A stretch of 64,000 bases of DNA from Flavobacterium johnsoniae (GCF_001879205.1 NZ_MLFK01000002.1:496001-560000); one strand, 5' to 3'. Shown: positions 13,675 to 24,119, counted from the stretch's first letter. Translations and numbers: made by a program. The notes: generated by a model from the letters alone, not told the origin.

Positions 13675-16437
13675 TTACACTTTTTCTTCAAACGGAATAT
13701 CGATATCCAAGATTTCACTTAAGAGTAATACAATTTCTTCTGTATAATTATTTAAAACTTTATTGTCAACGATCATGTCCAAATCTTTTTCTTCCTTAAA
13801 ACCAAAAGGCAGGAATCCCGACTTTAAATTTTTAAATGAAATAATACCCGCTTCTATTGGAGTTTCGCCTGCTTCCATTTCATACATAAAAGCATAAGCT
13901 AAAACCTGGATAATTTTATCGTTTTTAAGCTCCTGTGTTAAACCATTCCATGACTTAAGTACTACATTAGTTTTTTCAACTTTTCCTGTCTTGTAATCAA
14001 TTATTCTTATTTTTCCATTGCGGAGTTCAATCCTATCAACATTTCCTTTAATTAAAACCGGAAATGGCAGATTTGGATGAACGAGCTGGCGTTCAAAAGT
14101 TTTTTCCAATGCGATAATCTGAATTGCATCACCATTCTTAATAGATTCAAGTTCCATTTTCAGGAAATTAGACACATTTCGTTTTGCCACCTCAAAGGCC
14201 AGCAGATTACGTCCTTTTTTTATTTCACCCTCTTTATAAACCACTTTGAATTGCTTCAAAACCTCTTCATCCAATAATTTAAAACAATTTGCAATATCAG
14301 ATTCTGAAATAAACTTCTCAATAAAAGGCTCATACAAAGCTTTTAAGGTTTCATGAATTATAGTTCCGAGTGTATTCAAGGCAATATTCTCTTCAACTTC
14401 CTCAACTTCACGAATTCGTAATATTTTTTGAAAATAAAATTCAAGTGGATTTCTAATATAACTAGTTAATGCAGAAGGAGAAAAACCGGTTGAAGCAATT
14501 TCTTTTAATCGTTCCATCACCGCTTCTGATTTTTGAATTACCATTGGCTGATATGCTGTTGATGGCAAAACCGGATTATAAATATCAAAAACAAGATTGT
14601 GATTTGTTTTCTTTTCAACCTCAAGCTGGGTTATAAATCGACTGCGTTCACCAGCATCCAATCCATCATTTTCGGTATTATAAATAAGATAAATATTTTT
14701 TGCACGCTGCAATAAATGATAAAAGTGATAGGTATAAATAGCATCCTTTTCTTTAAAAGTAGGCAGACCCAATTCTTTTTTCACATCATAAGGAATAAAA
14801 GAATTTTGAGATTTGCCAGCCGGAAATTTCCCTTCATTCATTGAAGTTACAATTACTGTATCAAAATCAAGTACACGACTTTCAAGAACTCCCATAATTT
14901 GCAAACCTCTTAATGGTTCCCCTTCAAATGAAACTTCTGCAACATCGATAATTTGTTTATAAATAGCATGAAGTGTATCTATATTATCAATGTGTTTGTG
15001 CTGCGAATAATAATTAATAAGCTTATTGATTACCTTGAAAACAGCATACACAAAAGTTTTCGCTATTTTCTCCTCTTCATTATCATTACTAAAATTCTGT
15101 TTTATAAGAAGTAAAATTGCAGATATATTTTCCAGAACAGCTATTGATCCGTTTTCCCATTTCTGAAACAATAGAGAAAATAATTTAGACGGGTTTGAAT
15201 TGAGTTCTAGAATCTTGTTTAGAGTAATAAAAGTGTAATTATTCTCTTTAATGATTCGCACCAAATGATTGGTTCCCGCATAAGGTTCAACCAAAGGATG
15301 AGTCAAAATATCCAGCACGTCTTTATAATAAAAAACATAACTGCCTCCAGCACGAGAAAGCGCATTTGTATGCATTTTAAAAAACTTAGCAACTAATATT
15401 TGCGACGGATTATTCTTTCCCGAATATCCCATTGTAATATTTAAAGCCCCAACAGAAGAAGGCAGCGAGTACAAAACCGGAATCAATAAATTTTCCTCCC
15501 CCAAAACAACTGCAACTTTATCAAGTGAAGCCATCGGGTTTTTATTGATCAAATCTTCAATAATACTTCCGGCCAATTTTGCCTGTCCGATTGTTTTTGG
15601 AGTACCAATTACATTGATATTTTTAGTTTGAGAAAAATCATCCACAATCCATTCAAAAGGATGTGATTTATAATACTTCCATTTTTCTTTAAAGCGGCGA
15701 ACAAAAAGTCCTGCATCATGATAAGGATCATTTAAGAATGTTTGATCCACATCCCAGTAAATTTTAGCCTGATCTAAAGCTAAAAGATGCTGTACTATTT
15801 TTTCTTCCGCGGCATTTAATGCATTAAAGCCGGCGAAAACAAAATTTCGATTAGAAATTGTATTTGAAAAGTGATTAAGATTATTTACTGCTTCTCTATA
15901 AATTAATCCTTGATAACCAATCGCTTTATTTAAAAGATGATTATAAAGCGAATCGTAATAAAGGGGAAGTAATTTCCAAAAGTCTATATAATTCTCTAAT
16001 AGCTTCGTTTTATTTTCAACTTCTATTCCCCATTTCTTGATATCTTCAATATCTTTCAAATACGACAAAACATGATTTGGATCTAAAAGGTAGCGGTCAA
16101 TTTCATTAAAGTCCTGTAAAAGCGTTTTTGCCCAATTGGCAAATAGCTCAAAAGATTGTTGATTCTGTTTTTCTGTAACCGACAAATAAACTTCGTAAAA
16201 CTCGAATAAAAGCTCAATAGAATCTATCGATCTTATTGATGCTACATCTTGCACAAAATCCTCGATGCTAATAATTTCGGGAGACAGAATAGTTTTTGCA
16301 GTTTCTTTTTTTAGGGCTTCGATTAAAAAAACCTTTGCTCTTTTGTTCGGCAGAATGATTGTAGTTTCAGTGAGTTTATTTGAATAATTCTGAATTACAA
16401 TAGCTGCGATTTTTTCTAAAAAAGAAGTATTTACCAT
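13675..16437 (-). CDS. addB: AddB-type helicase-like/PD-(D/E)XK nuclease subunit
   Basis: This is the second subunit of the AddAB helicase-nuclease that resects DNA double-strand ends for RecA loading. The product is 920 residues. The N-terminal helicase-like domain has lost its Walker A motif (TTIILPNKRAKVFLIEAL), as expected for AddB. The C-terminal nuclease has the His of GTIIHETLKALYEP and the GNVDRIEL...IRIIDYKTGK motif (Asp, Asp-x-Lys). The Cys normally preceding the nuclease box is replaced (YIRNPLEFYFQ), so the iron-sulfur staple seems absent. The start is set at 16437 (MVNTSFLEK), because a longer frame from 16464 would begin inside the porin terminator hairpin. addA lies 3 kb upstream, not adjacent. 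Confidence 0.82.
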   Translation of the reverse strand: MVNTSFLEKIAAIVIQNYSNKLTETTIILPNKRAKVFLIEALKKETAKTILSPEIISIEDFVQDVASIRSIDSIELLFEFYEVYLSVTEKQNQQSFELFANWAKTLLQDFNEIDRYLLDPNHVLSYLKDIEDIKKWGIEVENKTKLLENYIDFWKLLPLYYDSLYNHLLNKAIGYQGLIYREAVNNLNHFSNTISNRNFVFAGFNALNAAEEKIVQHLLALDQAKIYWDVDQTFLNDPYHDAGLFVRRFKEKWKYYKSHPFEWIVDDFSQTKNINVIGTPKTIGQAKLAGSIIEDLINKNPMASLDKVAVVLGEENLLIPVLYSLPSSVGALNITMGYSGKNNPSQILVAKFFKMHTNALSRAGGSYVFYYKDVLDILTHPLVEPYAGTNHLVRIIKENNYTFITLNKILELNSNPSKLFSLLFQKWENGSIAVLENISAILLLIKQNFSNDNEEEKIAKTFVYAVFKVINKLINYYSQHKHIDNIDTLHAIYKQIIDVAEVSFEGEPLRGLQIMGVLESRVLDFDTVIVTSMNEGKFPAGKSQNSFIPYDVKKELGLPTFKEKDAIYTYHFYHLLQRAKNIYLIYNTENDGLDAGERSRFITQLEVEKKTNHNLVFDIYNPVLPSTAYQPMVIQKSEAVMERLKEIASTGFSPSALTSYIRNPLEFYFQKILRIREVEEVEENIALNTLGTIIHETLKALYEPFIEKFISESDIANCFKLLDEEVLKQFKVVYKEGEIKKGRNLLAFEVAKRNVSNFLKMELESIKNGDAIQIIALEKTFERQLVHPNLPFPVLIKGNVDRIELRNGKIRIIDYKTGKVEKTNVVLKSWNGLTQELKNDKIIQVLAYAFMYEMEAGETPIEAGIISFKNLKSGFLPFGFKEEKDLDMIVDNKVLNNYTEEIVLLLSEILDIDIPFEEKV

Positions 16438-16451
16438 TTGATAAAAATAAA

Positions 16452-16479
16452 AAAAGCCATTCAATTAAGAATGGCTTTT
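16452..16479 (-). terminator. Terminator of OmpA-family porin gene
   Basis: AAAAGCCATTC (16452-16462) and GAATGGCTTTT (16469-16479) form an 11-bp stem. A T run follows on the minus strand, 20 bp after the porin stop. Confidence 0.85.
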
Positions 16480-16500
16480 CAGTATTATTTACAAAGTAAA

Positions 16501-17964
16501 TTATAGTTTACCTTGGTATTTAGAACCAATATGTTTGATTTCAGTTCTTCTGTTTTGTGCTTTACCTGCAGCAGTTTTGTTACTAGCAACTGGTTGAGAA
16601 GATCCAAAACCTTTAGCTTGTAAGTTTTCTGGGTTAACACCTCTTTCAACTAAAGCATTCAATACAGCGTTAGCTCTATCTTGAGAAAGTTTGTCGTTGA
16701 TTTTAGCAGAACCTGTACTATCTGTGTGTCCTTCAATAGAGAATTTCGCGTTTGGATAGTTTTTAAGGATTTCTTTAATAGCATCTAATCTAGCTGGAGT
16801 TTCTTTGTCTCCAGTTTTGAAAGTAGCTTTTCCTGAGTTGAAGTAGATTGCTCTAGCTTGAACTTTAAGATCTTCTAAAGCCTCAGAAGTTACTTCTGGA
16901 CATCCTCTGTTACTAGCTGGACCAGCAACTGTAGGACAATCATCATCTTTATCTAAAACACCATCTTTATCAGCGTCTAAGAAAGGACAACCACCATTTT
17001 CTTTAGGACCAGCAACTGTAGGACATTTATCGTCTTTATCAGCGATTCCGTCTCCGTCAGTATCAGGACAACCTTTTAAAGCAGCTAAACCAGCAACATC
17101 TGGACAAGCGTCATCTTTATCAGCAACACCGTCTCCGTCAGTATCAGGACATCCGTTTAATGCCGCTAAACCAAATACATCTGGACAAGCGTCAGAAGCG
17201 TCAACGATTCCGTCTCCGTCTGTATCAGGACATCCGTTGAATTGTTTTAAACCAGCAACATCTGGACAAGCATCATCTTTGTCATAGATTCCGTCTCCGT
17301 CAGTATCTTTACCTCCGAATTTGAAAACTAAACCAGCAGTGTGTTGGAAGTGAGATGGAGCATCTGGAACACCAGCTGCATCTTCTCTATCTCCACTAAC
17401 TGACCATTTGTATCTTGTAGCTAACTCAAGACCAATAGCATCAGTAAACCAGAAAGTTACACCAGCACCTGGGTTAACAGTTCCGTAGCTGCTATCTCCG
17501 AAGAATGTATAACCTCCACCAACAGATAACGAAGGATCAATCACTTTAGATTTGATTAATTCTTGGAAGCTGTATTTGATAGTAGCATCAATTCCGTAGT
17601 ACATCAAGTCACCAGGATTACTTACAACATTTCCTCTTGAATCATGCCCTGGAGCACTTGGAGCGAAAGTTACATATTTATCAATTTTGTTTACAGATCC
17701 TTGTAAACCAACTGAGAAACCGCTACCAACATATCTAGACACACCAATGTAAGATAAAGAAGGAAGAATATTCCAGTTGTCTTTTACAGCGAATGGCTGA
17801 GAAAAGTGTTGATCGAAGAATCCACTTCCGGCACCAGAACTAGTCCTAGTGTCAACGGCATTAACTCCAAAAGAGATAGCCCATGGATTGTTACTGTCTT
17901 GCGCGTGAGAACTTAAACCCATCACCATCATCACAGCAACTAAAAGTTTGTTAAGATGTTTCAT
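16501..17964 (-). CDS. OmpA-family outer-membrane protein with thrombospondin type 3 repeats
   Basis: This 487-residue outer-membrane protein links the membrane to peptidoglycan. A signal peptide ([21 protein letters not shown]) is followed by an eight-strand-type barrel (residues 22-215). Five calcium-binding DTDGDGI-type thrombospondin 3 repeats follow (about 217-340), each with a conserved ACPDVAGL or CPTVAGP segment. The C-terminal OmpA domain (360-487) has the peptidoglycan-binding [22 protein letters not shown] motif and NRRTE. The length and order match the major OprF/P60-like porin of flavobacteria. It has a strong promoter and terminator and is likely very highly expressed. Confidence 0.92.
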   Translation of the reverse strand: MKHLNKLLVAVMMVMGLSSHAQDSNNPWAISFGVNAVDTRTSSGAGSGFFDQHFSQPFAVKDNWNILPSLSYIGVSRYVGSGFSVGLQGSVNKIDKYVTFAPSAPGHDSRGNVVSNPGDLMYYGIDATIKYSFQELIKSKVIDPSLSVGGGYTFFGDSSYGTVNPGAGVTFWFTDAIGLELATRYKWSVSGDREDAAGVPDAPSHFQHTAGLVFKFGGKDTDGDGIYDKDDACPDVAGLKQFNGCPDTDGDGIVDASDACPDVFGLAALNGCPDTDGDGVADKDDACPDVAGLAALKGCPDTDGDGIADKDDKCPTVAGPKENGGCPFLDADKDGVLDKDDDCPTVAGPASNRGCPEVTSEALEDLKVQARAIYFNSGKATFKTGDKETPARLDAIKEILKNYPNAKFSIEGHTDSTGSAKINDKLSQDRANAVLNALVERGVNPENLQAKGFGSSQPVASNKTAAGKAQNRRTEIKHIGSKYQGKL

Positions 17965-18001
17965 ACTTAATTTTTTTAATTACAATTTAGTTAATTACAA
18001 G

Positions 18002-18032
18002 CAAAAGTAACACCAAATTTTTTAAATACAAA
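18002..18032 (-). promoter_or_regulatory. Promoter of OmpA-family porin
   Basis: On the minus strand TTG (18030-18032), 20 bases, then TACTTTTG (18002-18009): a full match to the TTG/TAnnTTTG consensus. Confidence 0.7.
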
Positions 18033-18077
18033 ATCAAATGTTAAAAAAAACCTACAAAAATTACTCAAATGTGGTAA

Positions 18078-19271
18078 TTATATAACTTTTAACATTTTAC
18101 CTGTTAATATAAAGGCACTGATAGCCTTGTCTAAGTGCTCTTTTGTATGTGCAGCAGAAAGCTGAACTCTTATTCTTGCTTTGTCTTTTGGAACTACAGG
18201 AAAGAAGAATCCAATTACATAAATTCCCTCTTTTAAAAGTTCATTTGCCATGGTCTGCGATAATTTTGCATCATAAAGCATTACTGGAACAATTGCAGAA
18301 TCTCCATCAATAATATCAAAGCCGGCTTTCTTCATTCCTTCTTTAAAGTAATTGGTGTTCCATTCTAACTTATCCCTAAGTGTAGTATCTTTTTCCAGCA
18401 ATTCAAATACCTTTATTGAAGCACCTACAATAGATGGAGCAAGTGAATTAGAAAATAAATAAGGTCTCGAACGCTGACGTAGAATTTCTATTATTTCTTT
18501 TTTGGCCGTTGTATATCCTCCCATTGCGCCACCTAAAGCTTTTCCAAGAGTTCCGGTTATAATATCCACACGCCCCATAACACCTTTTGCCTCTAACGTA
18601 CCTTTTCCTGTCGCACCAATAAAACCTGCCGCATGACATTCATCTACCATAACCAACGCATCGTATTTATCAGCCAAATCACAAATTTTATCTAGTGGAG
18701 CAACTAAACCGTCCATAGAGAAAACACCATCGGTAACGATTAATTTAAATCGCGTGCCTGCTTCAGTTGCTTTTATTAACTGCTGTTCCAGATCCTCCAT
18801 ATTATTATTCTCATAACGATAACGAGCTGCTTTACACAAACGAACCCCATCAATAATAGAAGCATGATTTAAACTATCTGAAATAATCGCATCGTTTTCA
18901 CCTAATAATGGCTCAAAAACACCACCGTTTGCATCAAAAGCCGCCGCATATAATATAGTATCTTCAGTACCATAAAAATCGGCAATTTTTTTCTCTAATG
19001 TTTTATGAATATCTTGAGTACCGCATATGAAACGAACTGATGACATTCCGAAACCATGTGTATCCATAGCATCTTTGGCAGCCTGAACAACTTCAGGATG
19101 CGACGAAAGTCCTAAATAATTATTTGCACAAAAGTTTAAAACTTTTTCTCCTGTAGAAATGGTAATTTCAGCACCTTGAGCAGATGTTATAATACGCTCT
19201 TTTTTAAAAATTCCATTTTCTTCGATTGTCTGCAGCTCACTTTGCAGATGTTCTTTAATTTTACCGTACAT
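18078..19271 (-). CDS. kbl: Glycine C-acetyltransferase (2-amino-3-ketobutyrate CoA ligase)
   Basis: A PLP enzyme of the alpha-oxoamine synthase family that splits 2-amino-3-ketobutyrate with CoA to glycine and acetyl-CoA in threonine catabolism. The 397-residue length is exact for the family. Visible are [16 protein letters not shown], the PLP-contact region [28 protein letters not shown] (Asp binding the pyridine nitrogen) and the Schiff-base Lys in [17 protein letters not shown]. The C-terminal [18 protein letters not shown] is also typical. Threonine dehydrogenase is not in the window. Confidence 0.94.
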   Translation of the reverse strand: MYGKIKEHLQSELQTIEENGIFKKERIITSAQGAEITISTGEKVLNFCANNYLGLSSHPEVVQAAKDAMDTHGFGMSSVRFICGTQDIHKTLEKKIADFYGTEDTILYAAAFDANGGVFEPLLGENDAIISDSLNHASIIDGVRLCKAARYRYENNNMEDLEQQLIKATEAGTRFKLIVTDGVFSMDGLVAPLDKICDLADKYDALVMVDECHAAGFIGATGKGTLEAKGVMGRVDIITGTLGKALGGAMGGYTTAKKEIIEILRQRSRPYLFSNSLAPSIVGASIKVFELLEKDTTLRDKLEWNTNYFKEGMKKAGFDIIDGDSAIVPVMLYDAKLSQTMANELLKEGIYVIGFFFPVVPKDKARIRVQLSAAHTKEHLDKAISAFILTGKMLKVI

Positions 19272-19355
19272 TTTTCATATTTATTTAAAACGTTAAAAAT
19301 TAACAACTTAGACCTAAAAAAGCCACATTATTTCTTTAACATCTGATTAATTTTT

Positions 19356-22300
19356 TCACAAATTTACCACTTCAATTTCCGACCCTATATATATCAAAGC
19401 CTTTTTTAACACTTTGTATCCTAAATCTTCAATAGCATCCTGATATTCTTGAATTTGCTGCTGATATTTCGAATTAATTGCTCCGGTTTTATAATCCAAA
19501 AGATAAGCCTCCTGATTATTTGTCAAAACAACTCTATCCGGCTTTAAAATTTTACCTTCTTTCTGAACTATTGTCTGTTCGTTTAAAACTTTATAATTAC
19601 CCTCAAAACAAACACTTAGTTCCGGATGATTCACAATTTCACGAAGCGTATTCAAAACCATATTCGACTGATCCATAGTTATTAAACCATTCTCAAGTGC
19701 CTTTGTAACAGCAAGATCAACATCATTTTTATCTTTAACGAAAGCAAGAATTTCATGGACAATATTTCCATAAGAAATCGCCTCTTGCTGATGTGTTCCC
19801 CACATCAAAGCTTCCCGTTGCGCAATTTTAATATTTTTCGGATTTAAAACCTCTTTGACGATTGGAATTGTTTTTACCAAATCAACTGATTTTTGAGAAG
19901 CTGAAAGTTTAATTTTATTTCCAAATTCATACTCTAAAACATCAGGATCGTAAATCCCTTTATGCATCAAATATTTAATAAAATAAGAAGCCATATTATT
20001 CGGAAGTTCTCCATCTTTTCTTTCCTTTAAAGATTGAGAAATAATATACAATTGCTCTTCCGCACGCGTTAATGCCACATACAAAACATTGATATTATCT
20101 AATAATTCTTCCTGCTTTTTCAAATTAAAAACCACCGAAGCACTTTCTCCAAAACCTTCAACAGCACTGCTGTTATCAATCAAAGCTTTTGGAACTCCCA
20201 AATCAGATTCTTCAGTATCAAGCCATAATTTATCTTTTGGTTTTCTATTATAATCTTCTTCAGCAAAAGGCATAATTACAACTGGAAATTCTAATCCTTT
20301 AGACTTATGGATTGTCATAATTCGTACTGCATTATTTCCCTCCGGAGAAGGAATACTGAATTTTTCAGAATTTTTATCCCAAAAAATCAAAAAATCGGCC
20401 ACTCCCGCTTGATTACGAATATCCCTTTCTAAAACAATATCAAGAAAAAACTGTACATAAGCATTTCCTTCAGAAGGAAGAATAAATTTTGAAATAATTA
20501 TTTCAACCGCTTCATAAAGTGATTTTTTTCGGATATTTTCAAATGAAAGCGAAACATCAAAATTGAGAAGCCATTTTTCAAAGTCTTCTTCAAATTTCTG
20601 CGCCATTCCTTGAGCAATAAAATCATGCACAGGCATTTCAATCTCCTTATTTTCGGCCAGGAAGTGAAGAAAATAAGCTTTAGATTCTAAGTCGGCACTG
20701 TTATTTAAATACTTAAGCAGATTAATAATTAATCGAACCTCCGTGGCATTCTTTATCATTAATGTTTCGGATGATAAAAGCGGAATACTCTGCTCTGTTA
20801 AATAATTTGCAATTGCAATTCCCTGATCTCTTTTTCGGGTCAAAATCACAATGTCTTTATATTCAAAACCTTCGTGAATTACTTTCTGAATGGTATTTAA
20901 AGTTGCTAAAACATACAAATCTGATTTTTCAACTACTTCTTCTTCATCTGCAAAATCATTTTTTTCAATTACAGGTAAAAAAGAAATATTCACATAACCG
21001 CCTTTCTTTGAATTTGTATTTTGAAAACTATGATTCTCATACAAATCTTTATAATCTTCGTTTGTAAATTCAGTCGAAATTAATTTAAAAAAAGCATTAT
21101 TAAACTCAATTACTTCGCTGTAACTTCGATAATTTGTATTTAAATGTTTAATTGCTTTATCCGGATTATTGAATGGATTGACATCTTTGCTTAATTCAAT
21201 AAATTGTTCGGCTTTTCCGCCTCTCCAACGATAAATTGACTGCTTAGGATCACCAACAATCATCAAAGTTCCTTTATTTCCTAAGTCATCTAAACCGGAA
21301 AGTGAATTATCAATCAGCGGAATCAAATTCTGCCACTGCATTTCTGAAGTATCCTGAAATTCATCAATAAAAAAATGACGATAACGCTCTCCTAAACGTT
21401 CGTAAATAAAAGGCGCCGGCTGATTTTGAATTTCACGATGGATAATGGCATTAAATTCTGAAATTGATAAAATATTTTGCTCTGACTGAATCTTCGCCAA
21501 TTCATTACTTACCGTATTTAGCAGTGAAAGCGGTGTTATATTTTTCAGGAAAGCTTTATAAAAATCTCTTTTTTCAAAATTTTTATAAATTTTATCTAAT
21601 ATTTGAAGCAGTTCCGGAATTATATTCTCAATTAATGATTTGTCTTTTGCTGTTTTATTTATTGCAATATCATCAAATTCATGAAAAGTCTTGTTTCGCG
21701 GATTAAATCTTCCATCACGAATGCTTTCAAGATGATTTGGAAATGTCCCCCTTGAAAAAGACTTTAGATCAATTCCGTTCTTGTCTATTAAAGAAAGTGC
21801 TTCTACAGCAAATTGTTCATTCTCTGATTCCAGTTCTTTGCATAAGGCAAGCATTTTCTTTTTAATCTCAACAAACTCTTCGATTGTTTTATCATTAAAA
21901 TGCAGAATTTCGTTTCGATTATTCTCATTCAAAACCAAACGGCCTGTTTCAAGAATCTCACGCGAAATATCCCAGCTTTTATCGTCATCTGTTTTTTCCA
22001 TCGTAAAATCGATCAGCAGTTTAGTCAGTGTTTCATCCTGACCTGCTTGTGCGATAATAGCATCAACAGCTTCAACTAATAAATTTTCGGTATCCAAAGT
22101 GACCTCAAAAGTCATTGGCAGATTCAGATCGTGTGCAAAAGCCCGAATTACTTTATGAGTAAATTTATCGATTGTAGAGATATCAAAAGCAGCATAATTA
22201 TGAATTAAGTGTTTGATGATACTTTGAGATTTCACCTTTAATTGAATAACAGAAAGTCCGGTTTCCCGAGACAAATCTTCCATTAAATCGATTGCTTTTG

Positions 22301-22514
22301 CAGAAGGCTGTTCCTTAGCAAACTCAGACAAGCTTCCAACTATTCGGCTTTTCATTTCATGAACCGCTTTGTTGGTAAACGTTATGGCCAAAATATTACG
22401 ATAAGCATCGTTTTTTGGAGAAGAAAGAATAATTTTTAAATATTCCTTAACCAAAGTATAAGTCTTTCCTGATCCTGCAGAAGCATCATAAATGGAAAAA
22501 GACGGACTTTGCAT
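19356..22514 (-). CDS. addA: AddA-type UvrD-family helicase-nuclease
   Basis: The motor subunit of the AddAB double-strand-break resection complex, an SF1A helicase with a C-terminal nuclease, 1052 residues. Motifs in order are Walker A YDASAGSGKTYTLVKEY, motif Ia FTNKAVHEMKSRI, motif II FFIDEFQDTSEMQW, motif III MIVGDPKQSIYRWRGG, motif IV region NYRSY, motif V MTIHKSKGLEFPVVI and motif VI LYVALTRAEEQLYI. The nuclease follows (GNIVHEILAF, KPDRVV, YLLDYKTGAI). The start is placed at the ATG 22514 (MQSPSFSIYDAS), because an upstream frame from 22607 runs through the promoter. The gene ends 85 bp before kbl. Confidence 0.9.
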   Translation of the reverse strand: MQSPSFSIYDASAGSGKTYTLVKEYLKIILSSPKNDAYRNILAITFTNKAVHEMKSRIVGSLSEFAKEQPSAKAIDLMEDLSRETGLSVIQLKVKSQSIIKHLIHNYAAFDISTIDKFTHKVIRAFAHDLNLPMTFEVTLDTENLLVEAVDAIIAQAGQDETLTKLLIDFTMEKTDDDKSWDISREILETGRLVLNENNRNEILHFNDKTIEEFVEIKKKMLALCKELESENEQFAVEALSLIDKNGIDLKSFSRGTFPNHLESIRDGRFNPRNKTFHEFDDIAINKTAKDKSLIENIIPELLQILDKIYKNFEKRDFYKAFLKNITPLSLLNTVSNELAKIQSEQNILSISEFNAIIHREIQNQPAPFIYERLGERYRHFFIDEFQDTSEMQWQNLIPLIDNSLSGLDDLGNKGTLMIVGDPKQSIYRWRGGKAEQFIELSKDVNPFNNPDKAIKHLNTNYRSYSEVIEFNNAFFKLISTEFTNEDYKDLYENHSFQNTNSKKGGYVNISFLPVIEKNDFADEEEVVEKSDLYVLATLNTIQKVIHEGFEYKDIVILTRKRDQGIAIANYLTEQSIPLLSSETLMIKNATEVRLIINLLKYLNNSADLESKAYFLHFLAENKEIEMPVHDFIAQGMAQKFEEDFEKWLLNFDVSLSFENIRKKSLYEAVEIIISKFILPSEGNAYVQFFLDIVLERDIRNQAGVADFLIFWDKNSEKFSIPSPEGNNAVRIMTIHKSKGLEFPVVIMPFAEEDYNRKPKDKLWLDTEESDLGVPKALIDNSSAVEGFGESASVVFNLKKQEELLDNINVLYVALTRAEEQLYIISQSLKERKDGELPNNMASYFIKYLMHKGIYDPDVLEYEFGNKIKLSASQKSVDLVKTIPIVKEVLNPKNIKIAQREALMWGTHQQEAISYGNIVHEILAFVKDKNDVDLAVTKALENGLITMDQSNMVLNTLREIVNHPELSVCFEGNYKVLNEQTIVQKEGKILKPDRVVLTNNQEAYLLDYKTGAINSKYQQQIQEYQDAIEDLGYKVLKKALIYIGSEIEVVNL

Positions 22515-22534
22515 AATTCTGAATTTTGATATGG

Positions 22535-22566
22535 TAAAAATAGAACAATAAAATATTAAATCCCAA
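22535..22566 (-). promoter_or_regulatory. Promoter of addA
   Basis: On the minus strand TTG (22564-22566), 21 bases, then TATTTTTA (22535-22542), one mismatch from consensus. It fixes translation at 22514. Confidence 0.5.
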
Positions 22567-22655
22567 TAACGAAAAATTCCAATATCTGCCAGCAACAAAT
22601 GCTTCAAATATTGGAATTTTATCCCGAAACTTCGGTATTGAAAATTTTAAAATAT

Positions 22656-23255
22656 TTAGTTATTTTTCGGAAATGCTCTTTTGTTGAAAACCAGTAATAC
22701 TCCAACTCCTGTTGAAATCGCCATATCGGCAACATTAAAAATAGCATTGAAAAACATAAAATGCTTTCCTCCAAAAAACGGAAGCCAAGAAGGAAGATTA
22801 CCTTCCCAGATTGGAAAGTAAAACATATCTACCACTAGACCATGAAACCATGTTCCGTATGGATGAGGCGAAAAAAGTGTCGCTAAATTATGTGTACTAT
22901 CATCAAAAATTACTCCGTAAAAAACAGAATCAATAATATTTCCGGCTGCTCCGGCAAAAATCAAAGCAATTGAAACTATTAAATAAGTCGAATGACGTTT
23001 CTTTACTGAATCAGCTAACCAATATCCGATTCCGAATACTGCAAAAATTCTAAAAACTGTTAGAATTAACTTCCCGTATTCCCCTGGTATTTTTGTCCCC
23101 CACGCCATTCCTTCATTTTCTATGAAGTGAATTCTAAACCAATCAAAAATAACCACTTCTTCACCTAAAATGAAGTTGGTTTTTACATAGATTTTAGAAA
23201 GCTGATCGACAATTAAAACTAGAAATATAAGGAAATAGGCTTTTCTTAATGACAT
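22656..23255 (-). CDS. lspA: Lipoprotein signal peptidase (signal peptidase II)
   Basis: An inner-membrane aspartyl protease that removes signal peptides from diacylglyceryl-modified lipoproteins. The product is 199 residues, longer than the E. coli enzyme because of a periplasmic insertion (residues 120-155), which is usual in Bacteroidota. Catalytic aspartates lie in AGAAGNIIDSVFYG and FNAIFNVADMAISTG. The N-terminal LIVDQLSKIYVKT and FRIHFIENEGMAWG segments are conserved. Four transmembrane helices are predicted. It has its own -7 element, separate from the small gene upstream. Confidence 0.95.
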   Translation of the reverse strand: MSLRKAYFLIFLVLIVDQLSKIYVKTNFILGEEVVIFDWFRIHFIENEGMAWGTKIPGEYGKLILTVFRIFAVFGIGYWLADSVKKRHSTYLIVSIALIFAGAAGNIIDSVFYGVIFDDSTHNLATLFSPHPYGTWFHGLVVDMFYFPIWEGNLPSWLPFFGGKHFMFFNAIFNVADMAISTGVGVLLVFNKRAFPKNN

Positions 23256-23275
23256 TTTACGATTTTTTGATGGCG

Positions 23276-23283
23276 CAAAAGTA
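23276..23283 (-). promoter_or_regulatory. -7 element of lspA
   Basis: TACTTTTG on the minus strand matches TAnnTTTG, 20 bp before the lspA ATG. Confidence 0.5.
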
Positions 23284-23295
23284 ACAATTAAATCA

Positions 23296-23320
23296 AAAAA
23301 AACGCCCCATTAGGAACGTT
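23296..23320 (-). terminator. Terminator of 68-aa gene
   Basis: On the minus strand ACGTTCC, taat, GGGGCGT form a seven-pair stem with two G-T pairs, followed by eight T. It separates the small gene from lspA. Confidence 0.7.
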
Positions 23321-23377
23321 AATTGTTTTGTAATAAAACTAAATACACACTATTCGCTCTGTACTTAGGATTAAAAT

Positions 23378-23584
23378 CTATTTTTTTGCTGTTGAATTTG
23401 CCGGACTGTCGCTAAAGAAATCTGAAATGGATTTAAAAATCCCTTTGCTGGGTTTTCCTGCCGCAGTTCTCTTCGCTTCTGCCTTCTTAACATCGGCTTT
23501 GAATTTGACACGTAATTTTTCGAATTCTTTCATTCTGTGTTCAACATCAGAATTTACATCTTTGAATTTCAATACTTTAGCCAT
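23378..23584 (-). CDS. Small basic protein (68 aa) divergent from Roadblock operon 2
   Basis: The product is lysine-rich, with a long charged, probably coiled helix (residues 12-42, VEHRMKEFEKLRVKFKADVK). A short amphipathic stretch SKGIFKSISDFFSD follows before a Ser/Ala/Lys tail. No enzyme motif is present. It is divergent from the second Roadblock pair (178 bp between starts) and ends in its own terminator. The KGIFKSI stretch resembles KKGFFKKIF of the 47-residue protein beside Roadblock operon 1, suggesting a third, fast-evolving member of each cassette. Function unknown. Confidence 0.65.
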   Translation of the reverse strand: MAKVLKFKDVNSDVEHRMKEFEKLRVKFKADVKKAEAKRTAAGKPSKGIFKSISDFFSDSPANSTAKK

Positions 23585-23654
23585 TGTGTAAGTTTTTTAA
23601 GTAAAAAAATGAAATATTTAACGATTTGGTTTTACAATAATACATAATTTAATT

Positions 23655-23662
23655 TATATTTG
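23655..23662 (+). promoter_or_regulatory. -7 element of Roadblock operon 2
   Basis: TATATTTG matches TAnnTTTG exactly. It is followed at once by a small GTTAAT/ATTAAC inverted repeat (23662-23677), about 85 bp before the first ATG. Confidence 0.5.
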
Positions 23663-23762
23663 TTAATAAAAATTAACACTTGTTTAGGACAAATCACAAC
23701 TACAACACATAATACATACCAAAAACCAATTAATTTTAACATTTCCCCAAACCTTACAAAAT

Positions 23763-24119
23763 ATGAATGAAATAACTACTATTCTAAACAAATTTTTGGT
23801 CGATACTAAAGCAAGCGCTGCTTTAATCTTAAACGGAAAAGGAAAACTAATCACTTCTCTTAACTTGGACTACAGTGACAGCATTGCGGCAATGAGTGCG
23901 GCTATTTTGTCAATGAGCGAAAAATTTCTTCTTGATTTAGAAAAAGGCGCACTAAAACAGCTTTATCTAAAAAGCTCAGACGGGGTTATCATTGGAAACA
24001 AAATAAGCGGTTCAAACTTCGTAGTTGTATTTTCCAAAGAAGGGAGCAACCTTGGCTTATTAATGCACTCTACAGATGAATTATCTACGGAACTCAGCAA
24101 AAATTCCCTATTAAAATAA
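23763..24119 (+). CDS. Roadblock/LC7 domain protein A, copy 2
   Basis: A 118-residue protein with a full-length Roadblock/LC7 fold: helix ITTILNKFLVDTKA, strands SAALILNGKGKLITSLNL, central helix SIAAMSAAILSMSEKFLLDL, strands KQLYLKSSDGVIIGNKI and NFVVVFSKEG, and the family-typical SNLGLLMH. It is paralogous to the product of 12494-12814 but more MglB-like in sequence. It is the first gene of a two-gene operon, 32 bp before its Roadblock-like partner. It could act as a dimeric GTPase regulator or as a scaffold on its own; no GTPase is present locally. Confidence 0.8.
   Translation: MNEITTILNKFLVDTKASAALILNGKGKLITSLNLDYSDSIAAMSAAILSMSEKFLLDLEKGALKQLYLKSSDGVIIGNKISGSNFVVVFSKEGSNLGLLMHSTDELSTELSKNSLLK

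Noticed and set aside
16438..16464. Longer start of addB (MNGFFYFYQMV...)
   Set aside because: The extra codons are the sequence of the upstream porin terminator hairpin, so they are not expected to be translated.
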